A DNA stretch of 64,000 bases from Verrucomicrobiota bacterium (GCA_021325145.1 JAJPHR010000025.1:86260-150259); one strand, 5' to 3'; shown: positions 26,840 through 36,760, counted from the first letter of the stretch. Numbers and translations are program-made. Notes: generated by a model not told the origin, from the sequence alone.

Positions 26840-27685
26840 ATGGTTCCATCGGTGCTGCTTTTGATTGCCGTCCTGCTGGTGTCCGCGTACGGGCAGTACG
26901 GCGGCGGCCGGTTCCGCAGGGGTTATGGGTTCCGCGGTTCGGAGCACAATCAGGAGCAGGAGGAAATGGAGCAGGCAATCAAGCCGGGGTTCCGCGAGGA
27001 TACGTTCACGTTCGCGCGGCTCAAGTTCGATGCCGACACCGGTTACGGACTCGGCAACGGCCGATTGTGGGATGATGACACTCCCGAAGCAGATCTGACC
27101 CTGACTTATCGTTTGTTCCAGACGACGTGCCTCAAGGTGCGGCCCGGGTTGAACTTCATCGACATCACCGCGAAGGACATCGAAAACTATCCTTTTGTTT
27201 ACACCGCTGCTTCAGGACGAATGGTCTTGAGTGACGATGAGGTCACCACGTTGCGGCGCTATTTGCTCAACGGTGGTTTCCTGATGGCGGATGATTTTTG
27301 GGGCGATGATCAATGGCATCACTTCTACGATCAGATGAAGCGGGTCTTTCCTGATCGCGAACCCGTCCTGTTGACGCTGGACCACCGCATTTTCCACGAA
27401 GTGTTCGATTTCAATAAGCTGCCGCAGATACCGAGCGTCGGCGCATTTTTCAACTACGGGGTTTCCTATGATCCGGGACCGTCCTATGTGGAGAAGGGCC
27501 ATGATCCTCTGTATTACGCCATCTACGATGACAAACAGCGGATGATGATGCTCATCTGCCTGAACAACCATTTTGGCGACGGCTGGGAGCACGAGTCCGA
27601 AGATCAGACTTACTTCGACAGGTTCTCCGAGCCGATGGGCTATCCGATGTTTATCAACATCCTCTTCTACGCCACGACACATTAA
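26840..27685 (+). CDS. DUF4159 domain secreted protein
   Basis: 281 residues from ATG 26840, chosen because GGAG lies four bases ahead of it; GTG 26822 would add six residues. A signal peptide (VPSVLLLIAVLLVSAYG) precedes the domain: FTFARLKFDADTGYGLGNGRLWDDDTPEADLTLTYRLFQTT, then LSDDEVTTLRRYLLNGGFLMADDFWGDDQWHHF and GVEY-like closing GHDPLYYAIYDDKQRMMMLICLNNHFGDGWE. DUF4159 proteins have a glutamine-amidotransferase-like fold without proven activity and in PVC bacteria usually accompany MoxR-type or von Willebrand factor genes. Here the gene is alone. Confidence 0.85.
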   Translation: MVPSVLLLIAVLLVSAYGQYGGGRFRRGYGFRGSEHNQEQEEMEQAIKPGFREDTFTFARLKFDADTGYGLGNGRLWDDDTPEADLTLTYRLFQTTCLKVRPGLNFIDITAKDIENYPFVYTAASGRMVLSDDEVTTLRRYLLNGGFLMADDFWGDDQWHHFYDQMKRVFPDREPVLLTLDHRIFHEVFDFNKLPQIPSVGAFFNYGVSYDPGPSYVEKGHDPLYYAIYDDKQRMMMLICLNNHFGDGWEHESEDQTYFDRFSEPMGYPMFINILFYATTH

Positions 27686-27717
27686 TGCGCGAGCGCAGGA
27701 ACGGGCGGCGCAATGTC

Positions 27718-27829
27718 GTATGGAGTCCCGGCTTCAGCCGGCGGGGCTGTCGTGCGGTCAAACGTATTGAAGCTTTCAAAAATCATTTTGTCTGCGTGTC
27801 CCTTGCCACGCAAAGGCGGGACTCCATAC
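27718..27829. repeat. dispersed repeat family A, copy 3 (inverted)
   Basis: GTATGGAGTCCCGGCTTCAGCCGG at the left and CAAAGGCGGGACTCCATAC at the right. Reverse-complemented, it aligns along its length with 3315-3428, including the centre. It lies between convergent genes (DUF4159 protein and multicopper oxidase). Confidence 0.8.
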
Positions 27830-27841
27830 GATGATGCACCC

Positions 27842-29242
27842 TTAATTCGCGGGCGCGCCGTGGCTGGCTTTGGCCTGAATGTTCGTTGCACTCGGCGGCG
27901 GGAAACCGAGGAATGCATTGGCCGGTAAGAGGCTGGCCCCGGGTTTGCCTTTGGGATACACCGTGACCAAAGCGAACATCCCATTGTTCATGTGTTCGTC
28001 CACATGACAATGAAACAGCCAATGGCCGGGATTGTCCGACACCATATCAGCGACCTTCATCGATCCCGGCAGCAGTTCGACCGTATCGGTTCGCCGCACT
28101 CCCTCGTCAAGCACCCGCAAGCCATGCCAGTGAGGCGTGTGCAAATCGCTTTCCGAACCCAGGCCGAAGAGATACCAACGCACGCGCTCGCCTTCGTTCA
28201 TTTCCAAACCAGGCAGGTTGCCATAAATGAAGCCGTTGATGGCGTGGCGCTCGCCTTCTTCCTTGAGTTCAGCCGCCGAAAGTTTTTTGCCGCCCGGCGT
28301 TGCCATGCTGCTGATTAAATTGCTGATCGACTGGCCGCCACCGGCTGCTTCCAAGCGTTCCTTCGCTTCCGGGTCCGTTTGACTTTCGTTGAAAATCATG
28401 AACAGTGCGGGCATCTCCCGGTCCACGTCGTTGGGTGTGCCATCAGGCCTGGCCCGCTTGGAGTCGGTGACGATGATGCAGCCCGCCAAACCGAGATTGA
28501 TCTCCCCTTCCCCCGCGACGTGGCTATGGTAAAGCCAGCCCTTGGAACTGGGCTCGCTGGGCAGCGGACCAGACTCCTCGTCGAGATACCACACATAGTC
28601 GAATCGCCCATTTGGCCCGATGGCCGCTCCCAGGCCTTGCGTCGGACGATCATCGTTGGCCCGGGATTGAAGCAATTTCAACTGGTTGTTGTTGCCGTGA
28701 TAACTGCCCTCGCTGTCCTTGTCGTATTTGACGCCGTGCGGGTGCATGGAAAGCGGCAGCGCCGTGCGATTCAAAAACGTGATCTCCAAATATTCTCCCA
28801 CGACGCCCCGCAACACCGGACCGAGAATGCCCAGGCGCGGAGGCTGCGGCACGCGCTGTGTAAACGTCGCGTCCGTGTATTGGAAATACCGCGCCTTGCG
28901 GACCATATGCCACGCGACAACGTCCGGCAACGGAGTCATGCCGCAGACCGGATCGGAGCCGATGGGCATGAAGTCCCATTGGACCGGTTCGGCGGCAATG
29001 TAGTAATGGCGGATTCTGGCCGGGTCGGGAGTTTGCCCGAAATATTTGCCGCCCACTTCGCCCATGCTGGCCGTGACCGTGGGTTTGATGTCATAGGCCG
29101 GCAAGGTTTGTCCGCGAACTTCCAAGGCGCCCAACAGCACGGTGAGCAAACCGAACATCCGCAGCGCCGATAATGCGCGCCCCCCGAGTCCCGAAGTATT
29201 CGAATGAAAATGAGCAGACACTTGCGTTTTAGTGGACTGCAT
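27842..29242 (-). CDS. secreted multicopper oxidase
   Basis: 466 residues from ATG 29242 (the frame continues upstream but without a signal peptide). Signal peptide LRMFGLLTVLLGALEVRGQ, then two cupredoxin domains. All four copper-ligand blocks are visible: LSMHPHG, WLYHSHVAGEG, SDLHTPHWHG and LFHCHVDEHMNNGM; the last contains HCH for the trinuclear site and Met for type 1 copper. An intervening helical insert (QSISNLISSMATPGGKKLSAAELKEEGERH) is unusual. Its closest relatives should be ceruloplasmin/hephaestin-like bacterial oxidases. Probably periplasmic, oxidising metal ions or phenolics; the substrate is not inferable. Confidence 0.85.
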   Translation of the reverse strand: MQSTKTQVSAHFHSNTSGLGGRALSALRMFGLLTVLLGALEVRGQTLPAYDIKPTVTASMGEVGGKYFGQTPDPARIRHYYIAAEPVQWDFMPIGSDPVCGMTPLPDVVAWHMVRKARYFQYTDATFTQRVPQPPRLGILGPVLRGVVGEYLEITFLNRTALPLSMHPHGVKYDKDSEGSYHGNNNQLKLLQSRANDDRPTQGLGAAIGPNGRFDYVWYLDEESGPLPSEPSSKGWLYHSHVAGEGEINLGLAGCIIVTDSKRARPDGTPNDVDREMPALFMIFNESQTDPEAKERLEAAGGGQSISNLISSMATPGGKKLSAAELKEEGERHAINGFIYGNLPGLEMNEGERVRWYLFGLGSESDLHTPHWHGLRVLDEGVRRTDTVELLPGSMKVADMVSDNPGHWLFHCHVDEHMNNGMFALVTVYPKGKPGASLLPANAFLGFPPPSATNIQAKASHGAPAN

Positions 29243-29424
29243 GAGCGGCGAGGAGGTCAAGCGCCAAAGACCCATCTTCGTTGAATACCTTGTCGAACTC
29301 GGTGGAGAAGCCTCGCTTATCTCAGTTTTGATTTTGCGATGGCAACGGCATAAACATGCTGCGCGCCAAAAAAGTTTGCTTTGAAAATCACCCATTTCTT
29401 GTCCGGCGTGATCATGGTGTTCGG

Positions 29425-30711
29425 TCAGGCTTTCACGGTCTGATGTTTGCTCACGTAAGCCGGGTCAATGTCCACGCCCAAACCCGGGCCGGTTGGAACT
29501 TTCATTTTTCCATCCACCACCTTGAGCGGCGAGGTTTTACATTCAAACTGAACGCTCGTTTTGAGGCCTTTGAATTCGTGATGCGGCATTGGGTTGGGCA
29601 GAATGGAGACAAAGTGCATCATGTAAAGAAACCCGAGCCCTCCGCCGGACATGTGCGGGGTGCAACTCTTTCCAAAAGCAGCGGCCATGCGCGCCACTTT
29701 CAGGGAACGAATCATCCCACCGAAATAATAGTTGTCCGGCTGGACAATTTCCACCGCGTCGTTGGCGATGAGCCGGCGAAAACCGTGCAAGCTGTATTCC
29801 TGCTCGCCGAGGGCAATCGGCAGGGAAAGCCCTTCGGCGACCTGCCGGGTTTCCTCATGCCAGTCGAACATCACCGGCTCCTCAAAAAAACCATACTTGT
29901 ATTCTTCGAGCAACTTGCCCACGCGAATCGCTTCCTCGACCGAATAGAATCCATTTGCGTCCGCAAACAGCGCCATTTGATCACCAAACGTTTTTCGGAC
30001 GAGCGGAATCATCTTTTCGGTCCGTCCCGGCGGGCCGACGGCATTAATGTCGGTGGTCATGAACATGAGACCGCCGATTTTGATTTTAAGAGCGCGGGCA
30101 TTGTATTCGGCGACGTCACGCTTGATCAGGTCCAGGGATTCTTCGACTGGTTTCTCGCGGTACTCGGTGGCCTGATAAACCACGACCTCGGGGTGCTGGA
30201 TCTCTCCCATCAACTGGCCGATGGACTTCCCGGCGATGCGCCCGAGCATATCGAGGATGGCAAACTCGATGGTCGCCAGCGGCGTGCCAAGGGAGATGCC
30301 GTTGTATCTGAAATTAAAGCCGTAGATAAAAACCTTTTCCAAAAGCAGATCGAGGTCCCGCGCATCTTTGCCGAGGAAAAACGGTTGCAAATTATGGCTG
30401 AAGATCGGATAAAGCGCATTCAGCCCGCTGTGCCCAACCGAAATGCCTTCGGCACCGTCGCGTGAACGCACCCGGCAAAGGAAATTGTCCTGATACCGCA
30501 GCAACTCAAGCGTCTCGATAATCACCGGCGTGGTGAACAACTCACGTTTCAACACGGGTTGCTTAAGAATCTCGTCGAGCCTGGCATAACGTGGATTCGG
30601 GCTCTTTGGCCCCCGTCTCGACCCGTCCGTGCCCAGACCGGAAAGAGGCAGAGCAGCCGCCAGACTGCCGAAAAGATTAGCTTTAACGAATTGACGCCGA
30701 TTGGCCTTCAT
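29425..30711 (-). CDS. enolase-superfamily (mandelate racemase/muconate lactonizing) enzyme with Tat-like signal
   Basis: 428 residues. [23 protein letters not shown] is a twin-arginine-type signal (RRQFVK). The barrel carries KIKIGG (Lys209/Lys211), ADANG (Asp251), FFEEP (Glu277), ALGEQE (Glu303) and a final His near residue 353 (CTPHMSGGG). These are the Lys-X-Lys base and three metal ligands of the mandelate racemase/MLE subgroup, which epimerise or dehydrate carboxylate sugars. The exact acid is unknown. Its end is 29 bp from the open part of the oxidase frame, same strand, so possibly an operon. Confidence 0.85.
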   Translation of the reverse strand: MKANRRQFVKANLFGSLAAALPLSGLGTDGSRRGPKSPNPRYARLDEILKQPVLKRELFTTPVIIETLELLRYQDNFLCRVRSRDGAEGISVGHSGLNALYPIFSHNLQPFFLGKDARDLDLLLEKVFIYGFNFRYNGISLGTPLATIEFAILDMLGRIAGKSIGQLMGEIQHPEVVVYQATEYREKPVEESLDLIKRDVAEYNARALKIKIGGLMFMTTDINAVGPPGRTEKMIPLVRKTFGDQMALFADANGFYSVEEAIRVGKLLEEYKYGFFEEPVMFDWHEETRQVAEGLSLPIALGEQEYSLHGFRRLIANDAVEIVQPDNYYFGGMIRSLKVARMAAAFGKSCTPHMSGGGLGFLYMMHFVSILPNPMPHHEFKGLKTSVQFECKTSPLKVVDGKMKVPTGPGLGVDIDPAYVSKHQTVKA

Positions 30712-30917
30712 AGGATGGCCTTCGATCAGACCACAGGCTCAAGTGCATTTCAAGGATTCATTGCACGTGAAATATGCCCGGACGACAGGAAAGGGAAAGT
30801 TTTACACCAAGAACACAAAGGAAACAAAGAATTCTGTTTCAGCATGGCACGCTGAAAATTGTTGGCCGCCCGGTTCTCGCGCCCCAATGTCGTACGTGGA
30901 GGACGACTGTGCTTCTT

Positions 30918-31367
30918 TCATTCAAACTTTGTTGCCTTTGTTGCCTTCTGTTCATTCCCTCCGGCTTCCCAGTTGACTCCGGGCAGGATCATGCGCACTA
31001 CTCCGTCGGTGAGTTTCAATTCGTGGAAGTTGATGATCAGGCCAAGCGGAACATCCAGTAGCTTCATGTAGCTCAGGAGTTGAGCTTTATGAATCGGCAG
31101 AATCTCCCGAACGCATTTGAGTTCCAACAGCAGACAGCCCTCGACGAGAACGTCGAACCGTAATGGTTCCTCAAATACCAGGCCTTTGTATTCGACTTTG
31201 ATGAGGCGTTGATTGACGGAAGTGATTTTCCGCAATTCCAGTTCGCGCATCAAACAGCGTTCATAGATGCTTTCAATCAACCCCGGTCCCTTGAGCCGAT
31301 GGACCTCAATGGCCGCGCCGATCACCAGCCGGCTCAAGTCATGGGCTTTCTGGAAGAGCGGATGCAT
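30918..31367 (-). CDS. GxxExxY-family protein
   Basis: 149 residues. Matches the GxxExxY family (AIEVHRLKGPGLIESIYERCLMRELELR; then GLVFEEPLRFDVLVEGCLLLELKCV), a nuclease-like fold with LELK as the probable catalytic Lys, function unproven. The last residues (NEQKATKATKFE) are encoded by the repeat 'GCAACAAAGGCAACAAAG', and matching sequences lie on both sides of the gene (30800-30840 and 31375-31400). It may move as a unit with these repeats. Confidence 0.8.
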   Translation of the reverse strand: MHPLFQKAHDLSRLVIGAAIEVHRLKGPGLIESIYERCLMRELELRKITSVNQRLIKVEYKGLVFEEPLRFDVLVEGCLLLELKCVREILPIHKAQLLSYMKLLDVPLGLIINFHELKLTDGVVRMILPGVNWEAGGNEQKATKATKFE

Positions 31368-31811
31368 GGATGCTTTTACACCAAGGAAACAAAGGGATTT
31401 GTTTTGGGCCCGGCATGTCGCGCGAAAGCACTCGATGTTTATGGCTGAAATTTGTAGTTGCCATCACAGGATTATGAAGGAACGACTTCAATCCAATCAA
31501 AATTTCCATCTCAACTCAATGTTGAACAACTGATTTAAGGACGCCCATAGTCCAAAGAGTTTTCAGTTCGCGCCTAAAGAGCTTCTGAACAAATTCTCTG
31601 TGCTCTTTGTCGGCTGGACTCAATATGATGCCTCTCATCTGTCTTCATATTCGGACGCTTAAAATAACGATCATCCGCGCCTTTATTCTGGCTAACTGAA
31701 CATCGATGCCCCTTTTATTACAAGTCCTATTTACAAATGAAAACACTGCACCACCAGGACCAGTTCCTTTTCAGGTTATCACCGGGAACCAACCGCGTCC
31801 TGGTACTTCGA
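31368..31811. other. intergenic, no gene seen
   Basis: 444 bp. It begins with a 'TTTTACACCAAGGAAACAAAG' repeat segment near 31373; the rest shows no credible reading frame, RNA or strong palindrome. Confidence 0.4.
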
Positions 31812-33899
31812 CTAGTTGGAAAGTGTCCGCGACGCCGTCCCGCCATTTGCCGCACTGTGTCCCGAACCGGCCGACGCCAGCACTTCACGGGATGGCTGGC
31901 CGGGTCGTGTAACCCGCAGGAGCAGCTCGTTGAGTCGCTGCAGGTGCGGTGGCTTGCCTACCACGGCATCGACTTCAGGCGCGGTTTCGCCATCGGCTTT
32001 CATCATCGCGCCCCAACCGGTCATCATGATGATGGGTGTGCGGGGAGATTCGGCCTTGATGATCCGTGCCAGTTGGTGTCCATCCATCTTTGGCATCCCA
32101 AGGTCGGTAATGACGACTTCAAAGGGCTCGTTTTTTTGCCTTGCGCCACGGAATAATTCCATTCCCTGCTCGCCGCTCGAGGCCGTGATCACGCGGTGCT
32201 TGAAGTCGCTCAGGCAATCCTGGAGGAGCTGACGGATTGACTCATCGTCGTCAATGCAAAGAACGCGCAAGGCACGCGCCGGATTATCCTGCGGTGAGTT
32301 GTCGCGAACGGCTTGCAGCGCTTTTTCCTGCATGGGAAAGGTGAGGCGAATGCAAGTGCCGCGCCCAGGCGAACTGTCGATTTCAATGTGCCCTTCGTGA
32401 CGTTGCACCATGCCGTAAACCATGGCCAGGCCGAGTCCGGTGCCGCCGTGAAGCGACTTGGTGGAAAAGAACGGCTCCAGGCAACGCTGCCGTATTTTCT
32501 CGTCCATGCCGGTGCCGTTGTCCTTTACTTCCACCTGCACCCGCCGCTCGGAAGCGCCGTTTTTTTCGGAAACGGGCACCATGATGGAGCGGGTGGTAAA
32601 ACTGATGGTGCCGCCTTGCGGCAGGGCGTCCACGGCGTTAAAGACGAGATTGATCAACACCTCTCGAAACTCACTCGGGTCGCTCAACAGCACCGGCAAT
32701 TGTGGTTCCAGTTCATGTTGGATCTGGATGGAAACGCCCTCGCGCTGCGAAATGTCACGCCAGCGCGGACGGGTGAGTTCGATCACTTCGTGGATGGTCT
32801 GGTTGACATCCACCTCGACCAACGGCTCCGAGTCGGAACGCCGCCGGTAAAATTCCCGCATCCGGGCGACGATGTGCGAGATGTCCTCGCCGGACTTTTT
32901 GATGAGTTGCAACTGATGCCGCGAAGCCTCGGGCAGGTCCGGCAGCTTGCTCAGCAGCAGTTCTGAATAGGCGAGGATGGGAGACAACGCGTTGTTCACA
33001 TCATGGGCAATTCCGCTCGCCATTTGTCCCAGGGCGCGGAGCCGTTCCTGTTGCACCACCACTTGCTGGGTTCGCCGCAATTCCTCGTAAGCCTTTTGAA
33101 CTCCATCGGTAACGCGCACTTGATCGTAAAGGCCCCGGCATTGCTCTTCGGTGGTGAGGACTTTGACCTGCAAGGCTTCCTTTTCGGAACGAACCGTCGT
33201 GATTTCGGCAATGGTCTGCTCGTTTTTATAGCGGATCTCCTCCAGGACGAGCACAATCATGCTGACGGCGATGAAAAGCTGCAGCACGGCCGCGACGAAA
33301 AAACCGGCGCTGGAAAGGTGCTGGTCCTGCTGGGACAGCGGATAGCTCGCGAGATAAAGACCCCATAGGAAAAATCCCGTCGCCAGCATGCCCGCACCCA
33401 CAAACGGCATTTTCTTCCGCAGCCGGAAAAAACAAACCCCGGCAAACACGCTGCTCAACCCGAGCAGGATGAACACCGGCATTTGCATTTGCAATATTCT
33501 CGCCTTGGTGTCCAGCGCTTTGGAAACGATGTACGGGCTGGCGAAAGTCCAAGTCAGGAGAAACACCATGAACAGGCCGAACAAGGTCTGCCGCACGGGA
33601 ATTTTCAGAAACCGCAAGCTGCCCCACAAAAGAAAAACCGCCGAAATGGCCACGCAACATTGCTTGAGTTTGAAGATAATGCTTTCGGGCGCGGTATTCT
33701 CGAATTTCAAGCCCAGCGTCAGCCACAGCGCATAAAACAGCCATGCCGCCGTCCAGGCGGTGAAATAATCCCGCTTGGTGTAGTGATTGAGGTAGTAAAA
33801 AAGCCCCACCAGCATCCAGACACTTAACAGCGACACCATCAGCGCCGCCCGCAGGTATTGCCCCGAAAAATCCGATATATCCAGCCCCAGGAATCTCAT
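31812..33899 (-). CDS. hybrid sensor histidine kinase with C-terminal receiver
   Basis: 695 residues. Residues 1-220 hold about seven membrane spans (ALMVSLLSVWMLVGLFYYL to FIAVSMIVLVLEEIRY), then a short coiled linker. The kinase core has the H-box SGIAHDVNNALSP with His299, N-box LVFNAVDAL, G1 KDNGTGM, F-box and G2 GGTGLGLAMVYGMV. After it, residues 545-670 are a receiver domain with acidic IDDDES and the phosphoacceptor Asp599 in VITDLGMPKMDG, and a Lys in VVGKPP. The H-box type (HDVNN) places it near NtrB-like kinases. The input is a membrane sensor of unknown stimulus. No separate response regulator is adjacent. Confidence 0.9.
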   Translation of the reverse strand: MRFLGLDISDFSGQYLRAALMVSLLSVWMLVGLFYYLNHYTKRDYFTAWTAAWLFYALWLTLGLKFENTAPESIIFKLKQCCVAISAVFLLWGSLRFLKIPVRQTLFGLFMVFLLTWTFASPYIVSKALDTKARILQMQMPVFILLGLSSVFAGVCFFRLRKKMPFVGAGMLATGFFLWGLYLASYPLSQQDQHLSSAGFFVAAVLQLFIAVSMIVLVLEEIRYKNEQTIAEITTVRSEKEALQVKVLTTEEQCRGLYDQVRVTDGVQKAYEELRRTQQVVVQQERLRALGQMASGIAHDVNNALSPILAYSELLLSKLPDLPEASRHQLQLIKKSGEDISHIVARMREFYRRRSDSEPLVEVDVNQTIHEVIELTRPRWRDISQREGVSIQIQHELEPQLPVLLSDPSEFREVLINLVFNAVDALPQGGTISFTTRSIMVPVSEKNGASERRVQVEVKDNGTGMDEKIRQRCLEPFFSTKSLHGGTGLGLAMVYGMVQRHEGHIEIDSSPGRGTCIRLTFPMQEKALQAVRDNSPQDNPARALRVLCIDDDESIRQLLQDCLSDFKHRVITASSGEQGMELFRGARQKNEPFEVVITDLGMPKMDGHQLARIIKAESPRTPIIMMTGWGAMMKADGETAPEVDAVVGKPPHLQRLNELLLRVTRPGQPSREVLASAGSGHSAANGGTASRTLSN

Positions 33900-34637
33900 G
33901 GTTCCGATTTCCGTTTAATCCCAATTTTTACTTTGTCGCTGCCGTTCAAATAAAAGTTATGACTCCAGCTCCACCGTCAGGGTGTTTTACGAGCACGGCT
34001 CATGCCATTCCGCATGTTGCGATGGAATTGTCGGGACAAACAGGAAGGCGACCAAACGCGCTGAAAACATCCAGAAGTACGCCAAAATGGCACTCCACCC
34101 ACAAAAAACTGCCATTTCCGCACAAACTATTAGCTATCAACCTGTTGCGCTGGTTTTTCAGCCTTCAGCCGCTCCCCAACACCAAAAAGAGAGGTTTAAT
34201 TTACTTTAATTTACTTTAATTGGTCTTAATTTTTCCTTCGGCCCCGCCATCTCGTTGGCGGCCTGAAGGACCGCGTCTGGTGTGTCAAACTGTCTCACTT
34301 CCGGGACTTTGGACCTGCGTTTGTCCACTGGAGCTTCGGCGCAGGCAGAAGCTTCCCCGGCGGCGGAGAAACCGCCTTTGTTAATGTCAAAGAGCCATCC
34401 CAGCTCCCAACGGAGCCGGGCAAAATCCACCGATGCCACGCGTCCAAATCAAACGCGCTGCCCGCTCTCAGGATTCCCTCCCATCCTTCATCGCCACAAG
34501 GATTAGCACACACTTTGCTTGAATACAAGTGAATTTTTCTTTGACACGACTGCCCTCCTTTCGGTTCCAACCTGTGGCCGGGGCGGCGCGAGCCGACGCA
34601 ACCGGGCATTGCGCGTCGGAAACCACTGTATTGCTCT
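33900..34637. other. 738-bp intergenic region, mostly non-coding
   Basis: It contains A/T-rich tracts including a threefold TTTACTTTAAT at about 34199-34230, and a 77-codon minus-strand frame treated separately. Otherwise no gene can be supported. Confidence 0.4.
34206..34439 (-). CDS. short hypothetical frame, doubtful
   Basis: 77 residues from GTG 34439: VDFARLRWELGWLFDINKGGFSAAGEASACAEAPVDKRRSKVPEVRQFDTPDAVL. The text reads like protein, and I have the impression of similar fragments in related genomes, but it may be a repeat fragment. No ribosome-binding site is obvious. Confidence 0.3.
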   Translation of the reverse strand: MASVDFARLRWELGWLFDINKGGFSAAGEASACAEAPVDKRRSKVPEVRQFDTPDAVLQAANEMAGPKEKLRPIKVN

Positions 34638-34937
34638 TTACTCAATACGCACGCACCTGCCGTAAATCCCATTCTCCCCAATCCAGCCATTGATCCGCCC
34701 GCGGTTGTTCCCGATCTGAAATCGCTTCCCTTGAACGGCTTTAATCAAATGCAGGTATTGGAATCCGTTCACCTTGCATAAGACGATGTCGCCCACGTTC
34801 AGTTCTTCGGGCTTTACCGGAACGACAGTGCAGAGCTGACCCGATTCGATTTTGCCCGCCATCGAATTGCCACGCGGCCGGAACTGAATAGTCTCCCCGC
34901 TTCGCAGTTTTTCAATGTACGATGTGGCCCAACCCAT
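34638..34937 (-). CDS. S24/S26-like signal-peptidase-fold protein
   Basis: 99 residues from ATG 34937 (an earlier start at 34979 is possible). FRPRGNSMAGKIESGQLCTVVPVKPEELNVGDIVLCKVNGFQYLHLIKAVQGKRFQIGNNRGRINGWIG matches the S24/S26 serine-protease fold with the SM motif carrying the nucleophile Ser. A DNA-binding domain, normal in LexA or phage repressors, is absent. The general base Lys is not obvious at the usual place, so activity is uncertain. It stands 60 bp upstream of the TIGR03790 gene's end, on the same strand. Confidence 0.65.
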   Translation of the reverse strand: MGWATSYIEKLRSGETIQFRPRGNSMAGKIESGQLCTVVPVKPEELNVGDIVLCKVNGFQYLHLIKAVQGKRFQIGNNRGRINGWIGENGIYGRCVRIE

Positions 34938-34997
34938 ATGACGGTGAGTTTGTTGAAATATCATTCCCGCGCCAAGCACGAACGCGGCGTTCCGGAT

Positions 34998-36704
34998 TCA
35001 AATCCCCGGGCGGCGCGGGATGCCCTTGAGCGCGGGGAGCGGCGGCGCGTTTGGATGTTCGATTTCCTGCTGATATTTCGCGGCGTCGGCGGTCTTGCCA
35101 AGTTTCTCCGCCATGGCCACCAACTTGCGCAGGATGTCCCCGCGATCGGGGTACTCGGGAAACTCTTCGACGAATTGCTGGTAATCCGCGTAGGCCTCGG
35201 GTTCGCGGGCCAGGACGAGGAGGCGCGTGGCCAGGGTCAACATCACGCGGATCCGTTGTTGCGGGCTCGGATCGAGTTTGAGGACGTTTTGGAGGGCGGC
35301 GATTGAGGATTCGGATTTGCTTTGGGCTTCGTACAGGTCAGCCAGCTTTTCCATGAGCACCGGGCTTTCGCGGGTGAGCGGCAGGGTTTCGAGCCGGTTG
35401 GCGATTGTTGAAGCCGGCTCGTGATTAACCAACCCCAGGTTCGCCACGCGCAAACACGCCCAATCGAGCCACTTGCTGTGGCGCTGTTCCAGTTCGCTCA
35501 CTTGCTGGATCGGCGATTTGGAAAACGGACGATACAGCGGGTCGCCTACGACGGTGGTTTGCCAGGACAGATAGCCTTGGCAGGCATACGCCGCTTCGCC
35601 GAACGTAAAGCCCTCGATAAACCGCGGGAAGAAAGCCGCCATGTTCGGACAACCGGACAAATACGGCTCCTCGACCGTCCCGAGCGTGGCGGTCACTCCC
35701 TTGGCCAGCAACGCGCCCGCCCAATGATGGGTGGTGGAGCGCAAAGTGGCGGCGTTGAACGAGTGCAAATGATACGCGAAGGCGCCCGGCATGAATTCGA
35801 CCTTCGGCAGCGTGAACGGACCCGAAACGCTCTCGTCATACCAACCGGCATACAAGGCCACCTGGCTTAATGGAAAGCTCACGGGAAGGGTGGCCCCGTT
35901 TTCATCCACCACGGTCTCAAAGCCCAGGCGCCGGCACGCTTCGGCCGCACTGCGGATTTGATCGTCGCCCACCTTGTATTCTCCGCTCGTCAATCCTCGC
36001 AGATCGAAATAAGCGCGTCCCCAGAGGCCGTTGGTTTCGGCGTCGAGCGCCTTGTCCACCAGGCCGCGCGCGATGCTCGCGGTCGGGCCATCCAGCCGCG
36101 CCACCATCAGGATGCCGTTGGTGGGATTGAGCTGGGCGGCGTTCGTTGCGCCGTAAAGGGGATTATGGCGCGGGCCGAGCCGCAAATAACCCTCCTCGAC
36201 CAGCGGCAGGCAGGAAAGCTCGCTGTCCACCGCGGCATCGTTGCGTCGCAACGGCGTGGGCAAGTCCGCTGGAACTTCCTCCTTGAACGCCGCATCCGGA
36301 CCGATCTTCAGCGGCACGCCATAGCAAAGCACGAGGTAGCGGATTTTGGAGGCGATGACCTTGCGTCCGACGTGACGGACCTGTCCATTCGGCTCGCGCA
36401 CTTCCTGGGATCCGAAATGAAACAGTTCTTTGTCCTTTAAGGCTTTGAGGAGCGGCTTCTCGAGCCGATCACGGTATTCGCCCCGGCTGATGGCCTCGAT
36501 GCCAGACATGTCCACACCCATGACCTGGCTTGGCGGCACCTGGCGGCGACGGGCGTAATATTCCGCGACTTCCTTGGATTCGGGCATCCGGGCATTATAG
36601 ACCACAAAAACCTCATCACCCCGCCCTTCCGCCCGCGCGCTGCCGGCCATGATGGCCAAACAAAAGCACAACGCGACGAGTGAAAAAAACGGCAGCAACC
36701 GCAC
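34998..36704 (-). CDS. TIGR03790 family secreted protein with TPR-like tail
   Basis: 568 residues from GTG 36704, chosen because VRLLPFFSLVALCFCLAIMAGSARA is a signal peptide. The open frame extends to 36932, but those codons translate a palindromic repeat (36761-36846) and are not likely real. The mature part contains the family features GDEVFVVYNARMPESKEVAEYYARRRQVPPSQV, RYLVLCYGVPLKI, AALLVAR-like LMVARLDGPTASIARGLVDKAL, GALLAKGVTATLGTVEEPYL and FTFGEAAYACQGYLSWQTTVVGDPLYRPF. The C-terminal 130 residues are helical repeats. The family occurs mainly in Planctomycetes and Verrucomicrobia; function is unknown. Confidence 0.85.
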   Translation of the reverse strand: MRLLPFFSLVALCFCLAIMAGSARAEGRGDEVFVVYNARMPESKEVAEYYARRRQVPPSQVMGVDMSGIEAISRGEYRDRLEKPLLKALKDKELFHFGSQEVREPNGQVRHVGRKVIASKIRYLVLCYGVPLKIGPDAAFKEEVPADLPTPLRRNDAAVDSELSCLPLVEEGYLRLGPRHNPLYGATNAAQLNPTNGILMVARLDGPTASIARGLVDKALDAETNGLWGRAYFDLRGLTSGEYKVGDDQIRSAAEACRRLGFETVVDENGATLPVSFPLSQVALYAGWYDESVSGPFTLPKVEFMPGAFAYHLHSFNAATLRSTTHHWAGALLAKGVTATLGTVEEPYLSGCPNMAAFFPRFIEGFTFGEAAYACQGYLSWQTTVVGDPLYRPFSKSPIQQVSELEQRHSKWLDWACLRVANLGLVNHEPASTIANRLETLPLTRESPVLMEKLADLYEAQSKSESSIAALQNVLKLDPSPQQRIRVMLTLATRLLVLAREPEAYADYQQFVEEFPEYPDRGDILRKLVAMAEKLGKTADAAKYQQEIEHPNAPPLPALKGIPRRPGI

Positions 36705-36760
36705 GGATGGGTGGAATAGACGTGGCAAACAACTCCAAGTACCGTCACCCGCCCCTTTCC

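Noticed and set aside
34970..35020. TTCAAATCC, a tRNA T-loop-like sequence
   Set aside because: No acceptor stem, anticodon arm or CCA-side pairing; it lies at the end of the TIGR03790 gene.
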